From assembly GCF_900156055.1 (NCBI RefSeq), contig NZ_FTMQ01000002.1, forward strand, positions 806,001 through 870,000: a stretch of DNA of 64,000 nt, read 5' to 3'. Position 1 is the first letter of the stretch; each line of letters starts with the position of its first letter. Under the pieces are notes generated by a model. It had not been told where the DNA came from, ran no database searches, and worked only from the letters and a program-made list of their open reading frames with translations. This document shows positions 59,473 to 64,000 of the stretch, piece by piece. The position numbers were made by a program, and so were the translations under genes. This DNA comes from Rhizobium sp. RU33A. Its GTDB lineage: Bacteria; Pseudomonadota; Alphaproteobacteria; Rhizobiales; Rhizobiaceae.

Positions 59473-61395
59473 GTGAAAAATCTCAAGATCAAACTTCTGC
59501 TGCCGCTTCTCTTCGGTTTGATGGTGATCGTGTCGCTCGGGCAGGGGGCCATTGCCGTCCGCTCCGTGACCGACATGAGTGGTCAGATGGAAGCGCTGGG
59601 CGGGCGCCTCGATCGCTCCATGATGATTGCCGAAATCGATTCCGTTCTTGGCGACGTTCGCCGTCTCAACCTGATGATCCTGACGGCCGCGACATCGGCC
59701 GAGAAGAAGACGCTGGTCGAGACTCTTTCAACCGCGCGCGGGCGGTTGGACGACGCGATCGCCGAGTTTGACGCCGCGATCGTTCTCCCCGATGTCCGGC
59801 AGCGTTTCGACAGTTTCAAGGCGACCGTCGTCGAGTTCAACGGCCTCGGCCAGAGCTTCGTCGAACAGGCGATGGCCTCGAAGCTCTACCAGGCGAAGGA
59901 CACGCTGGCCCAGATGGTGCCGCTCGGCAGTGCCGCGGAACAGAGCCTGGGGGACATCAAGGACATCAACCGGGCTGCCGGCGTGCAGGTTCGTCAGGAT
60001 GCCGATGCGTCGGCGACGCTAGCCATGCGCCTGTCGCTGGCGACCTTCGTTCTCGCCGCGCTGATGGCGCTCGGTGCAGCCGTCGTGTCGATCGTGCGGG
60101 TTGCGCGTCCCATCTCCGCGATCACAGGTTCGATGCGGACGCTTGCCGGCGGCGACACCAAAACGGAGGTTCCGTTCGCCAGCCGTCGGGATGAGATCGG
60201 CGAAATGGCGGCAGCTGTTTCCGTCTTCCGCAACAATGCGATCGAGCGGGCGGCGCTCGAGAGCCAGGCCGAGGAGAACCGGTCGCTGAGCGAGACGGAG
60301 CGTAAGGCGCGCGAAGCACAGAAGGCGCGCGAAGCGGCCGAAGTTCAGTTTGCCGTCGATCGCCTGGCCGGGGGGCTGCAGAAGCTTTCCGACGGTGACC
60401 TCGCGGTTGAAATTGGCGAACGCTTTGCCGATCACCTCGATCCGCTGCGTGTGAACTTCAACCACTCGGTCGAACGGCTCCGCGATGCCATGCGCGCCGT
60501 CGGCGAGAATGCCCAGGCAATCGACGCCGGCGCGAGCGAAATGCTGGCTGCCGCCGACGACCTTTCCAAGCGCACCGAGCAGCAGGCCGCCTCCGTCGAG
60601 GAAACGGCAGCAGCGCTTGAGCAGGTGACGACCGCGGTCAAGGACAGCGCCGTGCGGGCCGAGGAGGCTGGGGCGCTCGTGTCGCGGACTCGCATCGGTG
60701 CAGAACGCTCGGGTGACGTGGTTCGCCGCGCGGTCGATGCGATGCATGCGATCGAAAAGTCGTCGAGCGAAATCTCCAACATCATCGGCGTGATCGACGA
60801 GATTGCGTTCCAGACCAATCTTCTGGCGCTGAACGCGGGTGTCGAGGCCGCGCGTGCCGGAGACGCCGGCAAGGGCTTTGCCGTCGTTGCTCAGGAAGTG
60901 CGTGAACTCGCCCAGCGTTCGGCCCATGCAGCGAAGGAAATCAAGGGACTGATCACCGCGTCCGGCGAGCAGGTGAAGAACGGGGTCACGCTGGTCGGTG
61001 AGACGGGCCAAGCGCTCGAAGCCATCGTCCGGGAAGTGCAGGAGATCAACCAGAACGTCGCTGCGATCGTCACGTCTGCACGGGAACAGTCGACCGGTCT
61101 GGCCGAGATCAACGCGGCCGTAAACCAGATGGACCAGGGAACCCAGAAGAATGCGTCCATGGTTGAGCAGTCGACCTCTGCCTGCCATGGCCTGGCGCAG
61201 CAGGCGACGTCGCTGATGCAGTTGCTCGGTCAGTTCCGCCTTGGCGAAGAGGCTCAGCGCATGGCCGCCCCGCGGCTTGGCCCCACGCCCGGCGCAAGCC
61301 AGCCGCAGGCGTCGCCGGCGCGTGCTCTCGGCCGCAAGATTGCCAATGCCTTCAACGGCAATGCGGCGGTTGCCGCAGAATGGTCGGAGTTCTGA
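59473..61395 (+). CDS. Methyl-accepting chemotaxis protein (tandem copy 2)
   Basis: A 640-residue chemoreceptor starting at a GTG (59473), [16 protein letters not shown]. It has the same layout as its neighbour: N-terminal helix, a periplasmic four-helix-type sensor (about 35-190), second helix, HAMP ([17 protein letters not shown]), and the conserved hairpin with [38 protein letters not shown] near residue 445 (in part). The last residues are again AEWSEF. The sensor domains of the two copies are clearly different, so they should detect different ligands or states. Separated from copy 1 by 196 bases with a terminator, so each has its own promoter. Confidence 0.93.
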   Translation: MKNLKIKLLLPLLFGLMVIVSLGQGAIAVRSVTDMSGQMEALGGRLDRSMMIAEIDSVLGDVRRLNLMILTAATSAEKKTLVETLSTARGRLDDAIAEFDAAIVLPDVRQRFDSFKATVVEFNGLGQSFVEQAMASKLYQAKDTLAQMVPLGSAAEQSLGDIKDINRAAGVQVRQDADASATLAMRLSLATFVLAALMALGAAVVSIVRVARPISAITGSMRTLAGGDTKTEVPFASRRDEIGEMAAAVSVFRNNAIERAALESQAEENRSLSETERKAREAQKAREAAEVQFAVDRLAGGLQKLSDGDLAVEIGERFADHLDPLRVNFNHSVERLRDAMRAVGENAQAIDAGASEMLAAADDLSKRTEQQAASVEETAAALEQVTTAVKDSAVRAEEAGALVSRTRIGAERSGDVVRRAVDAMHAIEKSSSEISNIIGVIDEIAFQTNLLALNAGVEAARAGDAGKGFAVVAQEVRELAQRSAHAAKEIKGLITASGEQVKNGVTLVGETGQALEAIVREVQEINQNVAAIVTSAREQSTGLAEINAAVNQMDQGTQKNASMVEQSTSACHGLAQQATSLMQLLGQFRLGEEAQRMAAPRLGPTPGASQPQASPARALGRKIANAFNGNAAVAAEWSEF

Positions 61396-61425
61396 GATCC
61401 CTGAATGTCGGATCCGGAGACCAAG

Positions 61426-61450
61426 AAACGGGGCAGGGATGCCCCGTTTT
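61426..61450 (+). terminator. Terminator of chemoreceptor 2
   Basis: AAACGGGGC (61426-61434) pairs with GCCCCGTTT (61441-61449), followed by T. Confidence 0.85.
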
Positions 61451-61608
61451 GCATTTGTCGCGGGCGGTCGCCCCCAGGCATTCATGCGGCTGATCGGTTC
61501 ATTTGCCGAATTGGCTTGTCGGCAGGATGGCGAGGCGGCTATGCGGTGCCTTCGAACAGACGGTGCCGACATCTTCACGCGCGCCCTCTCGTTCCGTTCA
61601 GGAGTGAC

Positions 61609-62073
61609 ATGCTGAAACATATCGACTGGATCTGGGCGGTCCTTGCCGGGGCGCTGCTTGCCGTCATGGTGACCATCAACAGCGGACTTGCGGCTTTGAC
61701 GACGCCGTTTACCGCATCCTGGGTGGTGCACGGTGTCGGCGGCGTGGTCGCCTTTCTCCTTCTGGTGGCCAATGGTGCCGTCGCGCGTCGGGCGGGCCGC
61801 ATTCCGGCGAATGGCAAGGCGCCCCTCTGGTCCTATCTCGGCGGCGCGCCCGGCGCCTTTGCGGTGGCGTTGAGTTCGATCGCGGTCAATTCGGAACTGG
61901 CGCTGGCCGGCGGCCTGTCGCTTTTGCTTGTCGGGCAGATCCTCTTCGGGCTCCTTTCCGATCAGTTCGGGCTGTTCGGCACGCCGCAACGGCGACTGAA
62001 CCGCTTCGACTTTCTGGCAACCATCTGCGTCATCGGCGGCAGCGCGCTGCTCATCTTTTCCAAGGGGGCGTGA
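61609..62073 (+). CDS. DMT superfamily (YdcZ/DUF606) transporter, subunit 1
   Basis: A 154-residue inner-membrane protein with five predicted transmembrane segments, YdcZ-type. Landmarks: WAVLAGALLAVMVTINSGLAALTTPFTASWVVHGVGGVVAFL, LWSYLGGAPGAFAVALSSIAVNSELAL, and LATICVIGGSALLIFSKGA. In many bacteria the DUF606 transporter is split into two genes, one following the other; here the second starts directly after its stop. Transported molecule unknown. GGAG lies at 61601-61604, four bases before the ATG. Confidence 0.85.
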   Translation: MLKHIDWIWAVLAGALLAVMVTINSGLAALTTPFTASWVVHGVGGVVAFLLLVANGAVARRAGRIPANGKAPLWSYLGGAPGAFAVALSSIAVNSELALAGGLSLLLVGQILFGLLSDQFGLFGTPQRRLNRFDFLATICVIGGSALLIFSKGA

Positions 62074-62496
62074 ATGCTGGGCGCTGTTCTCATCGCACTC
62101 GCAGGCGGTGCTGCCGTCGGCATGAGCCGGTCGATCAACGGGCGGCTGACCATGGACCGCGGCGCGTTTACGGCGTCTGCCTGGAACCACTGGGTCGGCT
62201 TCCTGCTGTTGACGGTCTATGTGCTGCTTTTCCACCGCATCGGCCTGCCGCTGATCGCCGATGTCCCGGTCTTCTATCTGACGGGTGGCGTGATCGGTGC
62301 CTGTTTCGTGGTCATCAGCTCCTATGTCTTTCCGCGGATCGGGGCTGCCCGCTCGGGGCTTCTGATCATAGGCGGGCAGATGATCACCGGCTTGATCATC
62401 GATCTGGCGCGCGGAACGGCTGAGTTTCACATCGGCCAGCCGGCCGGTGTGGCATTGATCCTTCTCGGCATCTATCTCACCCGCTACACGCGCTGA
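62074..62496 (+). CDS. DMT superfamily (YdcZ/DUF606) transporter, subunit 2
   Basis: A 140-residue membrane protein with about five helices, homologous to the first YdcZ-type half: LGAVLIALAGGAAVGMSRSINGRL, AFTASAWNHWVGFLLLTVYVLLFHRI, and GARSGLLIIGGQMITGLIIDLA (landmark RSGLLIIGGQM). The ATG immediately follows the stop of subunit 1 (TGAATG), so they are coupled and likely assemble as a heterodimer with antiparallel halves. No substrate is assignable. Confidence 0.85.
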   Translation: MLGAVLIALAGGAAVGMSRSINGRLTMDRGAFTASAWNHWVGFLLLTVYVLLFHRIGLPLIADVPVFYLTGGVIGACFVVISSYVFPRIGAARSGLLIIGGQMITGLIIDLARGTAEFHIGQPAGVALILLGIYLTRYTR

Positions 62497-62621
62497 CGGC
62501 GAGCGCCTTTCCCGCCGCATGCGCGGGGAGGCGGCGGCGCGATTGCGCCTGACCAAATTGTAATGGTCGAGATGACGTTTGAGGCTTTGCCCTCCCGGGC
62601 AATCGGCCTATATCGCTTTTC

Positions 62622-64000
62622 ATGTTTCAATCTGTCGCCCGCCTCTTCGAAAACTGGCTCGATCCCTTCGCCCGATCGGACAATCTGCGTCCACCGGAAA
62701 AGATCTGGGCCTTCGTCTGGTTCTATGTCAGCCAGGCGAAGATGGCTTTCTTCCTGATGGCGATCTTCGGCGGTGCCGTGGCCATGCTCGAAGCCGGCCT
62801 GTTCTGGTTCGTCGGACGGCTTGTCGATCTGCTCGACAGCGTGCCGAAGGATGCCGGCTGGGACGGGCTGATTGCCGCGCATGGCGGCGAGTTGCTGGCG
62901 ATGGCGCTGATCGTGCTCATCGGTCGCTTCATCGTCGTGACGGTCGGCGCGCTGGTCGAAGAACAGGTGATCGTCCTCAACTTCTTCAACTTGGTGCGCT
63001 GGCAGGCACATGCGCATGTAGCGCGTCAGTCGCTTTCCTTCTTCCAGAACGATTTTGCCGGGCGCATCGTCACCAAGGTCTGGTCGGCGGGGCAATCGAC
63101 CGGTGATCTGCTGACGTCGCTGCTGCAGGTCGTCTGGTTCATGGTGATCTATACCATTTCGACCATGGCGCTGGTTGCACAACTCGACTGGCGGCTGGCG
63201 GCGATCATTGGCGCCTGGGTGGCGATCTTCCTGTTGCTGGCGCGGTATTTCGTGCCGAAGATCAGGCATCATGCACGGGAGACGGCGGAGGCATCGTCGA
63301 TGCTGAACGGCCGTCTGGTTGATAGCTATTCGAACATCCAGACCCTGAAGCTTTTTGCCCGCGAGCGGCAGAACGACCATTATATCCGCGCCGGTTTCGA
63401 CCGGTTCCAGGATACGCTGCGCCCCTTCGCACGGTTGCTCACCGGCGTGCGGGCTTCGCTTGCGATCCTGTCCGGTTTCATGATCCTGATGGTGGCGCTT
63501 CTGTCCGTCGATCTCTGGTTTTCCGGGGCGGTGACCGCAGGTGGCGTCGCCTTCACGCTCGGCCTCGTGCTGCGCCTCAACATGCTGCTCGGCCGGATGA
63601 TGACGCAGCTCAACGGCATCATGCGCAATATCGGCACGATCCAGAATTCGGCCGAACTGGTGGCAAAACCCATCGGGCTTACCGACAAGCCGGATGCGGC
63701 GAAACTTCAGGTGAAGTCGCCGGAGATCCGCTTCAAAGACGTGACGTTTCATTATGGCCGCAAGACCGGTGCGATCGACAATCTGACGCTGACCATTGAG
63801 CCCGGCGAGAAGGTCGGCATCGTCGGACGCTCAGGCGCGGGCAAGTCGACGCTGGTCAATCTGCTCCTGCGTTTCTACGACCTGGAAGGTGGCCTTATCC
63901 TGATCGATGGACAGGATATCTCGACCGTGACTCAAGAGAGCCTGCGCTCGCAGATCGGCATGGTGACCCAGGATACGGCGCTTCTGCACCGCTCCATCCG
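62622..64000 (+). CDS. ABC exporter, fused permease and ATPase (3' end outside window)
   Basis: The 5' part of a half-transporter paralogous to the one at 55220, 459 residues visible and still open at the right edge. It starts MFQSVARLFENWLDPFAR; six helices span about 30-320 with QSLSFFQNDFAGRIVTKVWS as the shared coupling region. The visible ATPase part contains Walker [24 protein letters not shown] and TQESLRSQIGMVTQDTALLHRSIR at the window end; signature and Walker B lie outside. Both proteins share [20 protein letters not shown] around the Walker A region. The two probably form a heterodimeric or parallel pair of exporters. Confidence 0.9.
   Translation, partial: MFQSVARLFENWLDPFARSDNLRPPEKIWAFVWFYVSQAKMAFFLMAIFGGAVAMLEAGLFWFVGRLVDLLDSVPKDAGWDGLIAAHGGELLAMALIVLIGRFIVVTVGALVEEQVIVLNFFNLVRWQAHAHVARQSLSFFQNDFAGRIVTKVWSAGQSTGDLLTSLLQVVWFMVIYTISTMALVAQLDWRLAAIIGAWVAIFLLLARYFVPKIRHHARETAEASSMLNGRLVDSYSNIQTLKLFARERQNDHYIRAGFDRFQDTLRPFARLLTGVRASLAILSGFMILMVALLSVDLWFSGAVTAGGVAFTLGLVLRLNMLLGRMMTQLNGIMRNIGTIQNSAELVAKPIGLTDKPDAAKLQVKSPEIRFKDVTFHYGRKTGAIDNLTLTIEPGEKVGIVGRSGAGKSTLVNLLLRFYDLEGGLILIDGQDISTVTQESLRSQIGMVTQDTALLHRSI

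Noticed and set aside
60019..62556. 845-codon open frame on the minus strand
   Set aside because: It is antisense to the second chemoreceptor and the DMT genes, which have clear domains. Its residue composition (H, R, D-rich) is typical of a GC3-driven shadow frame.
1..64000. tRNA, rRNA, CRISPR arrays and insertion sequences
   Set aside because: No cloverleaf with CCA-type ends, no rRNA-like stretch, no regularly spaced direct repeats and no transposase were seen by eye. A tRNAscan-type search was not possible, so a weak tRNA could be missed.

Overview
The window looks like chromosomal DNA of a Rhizobiaceae alphaproteobacterium (Rhizobium/Agrobacterium/Neorhizobium type). The base composition is G+C-rich with strong GC3 codon use. 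Supporting genes are a rhizobial-type flagellin, a DUF992 secreted protein, the carboxyspermidine route to spermidine (CASDH plus NspC), a MoxR/DUF58/DUF4159 cluster divergent from DUF1285-nudL-cca, and Rhizobiales-style palindromic intergenic repeats. The species assignment is inference from gene content only.

Region 1 (1-11.3 kb): the end of selO; a 551-base AT-richer gap; an orphan four-domain NRPS (C-A-PCP-TE) whose adenylation pocket reads as glycine; an SDR gene divergent from an XRE/MmyB-type regulator with a clear inverted-repeat operator; DUF992; a PNPOx-fold protein; and a large FAD-oxidase/GcvT fusion. Region 2 (11.4-15 kb) is accessory: a membrane-anchored DUF4041 plus GIY-YIG protein, a RelE/ParE-type toxin-antitoxin pair, a 190-base nested palindrome, a small stress membrane protein, and about 620 bases of non-coding DNA rich in consecutive hairpins.

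Region 3 (15-31 kb) holds coniferyl-aldehyde dehydrogenase with a palindromic operator, three separate cyclic-di-GMP enzymes (EAL, HD-GYP, GGDEF), a saccharopine-dehydrogenase-like gene divergent from an Lrp regulator, a ClpP-like peptidase, a LysR/cupin divergent pair, the nspC-casdh spermidine operon, a BenE-type permease coupled to a small membrane protein, and a BrnTA module. Region 4 (31-39.4 kb) has leuA preceded by a leader peptide with a run of leucine codons, then assorted single genes (hydrolase, phosphoesterase, NUDIX, glutathionyl-hydroquinone reductase, three GNATs, AI-2E-type permease).

Region 5 (39.4-55 kb) is the four-gene MoxR-DUF58-DUF4159-large membrane protein operon, divergent from DUF1285-CoA pyrophosphatase-CCA transferase, followed by a fasciclin protein, hemF, an aberrant flagellin paralogue, a hydrolase with a long low-complexity tail, and trmL. 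Region 6 (55-64 kb) has two paralogous ABC exporters (the second cut by the window end) bracketing two tandem chemoreceptors with near-identical signalling halves and a split two-gene DMT transporter. No rRNA, tRNA, CRISPR array or insertion sequence was recognised. Most findings concern regulation and architecture; the structured 14.25-14.87 kb segment, the leuA leader, the DUF4041/TA island and the flagellin paralogue deserve the first look.
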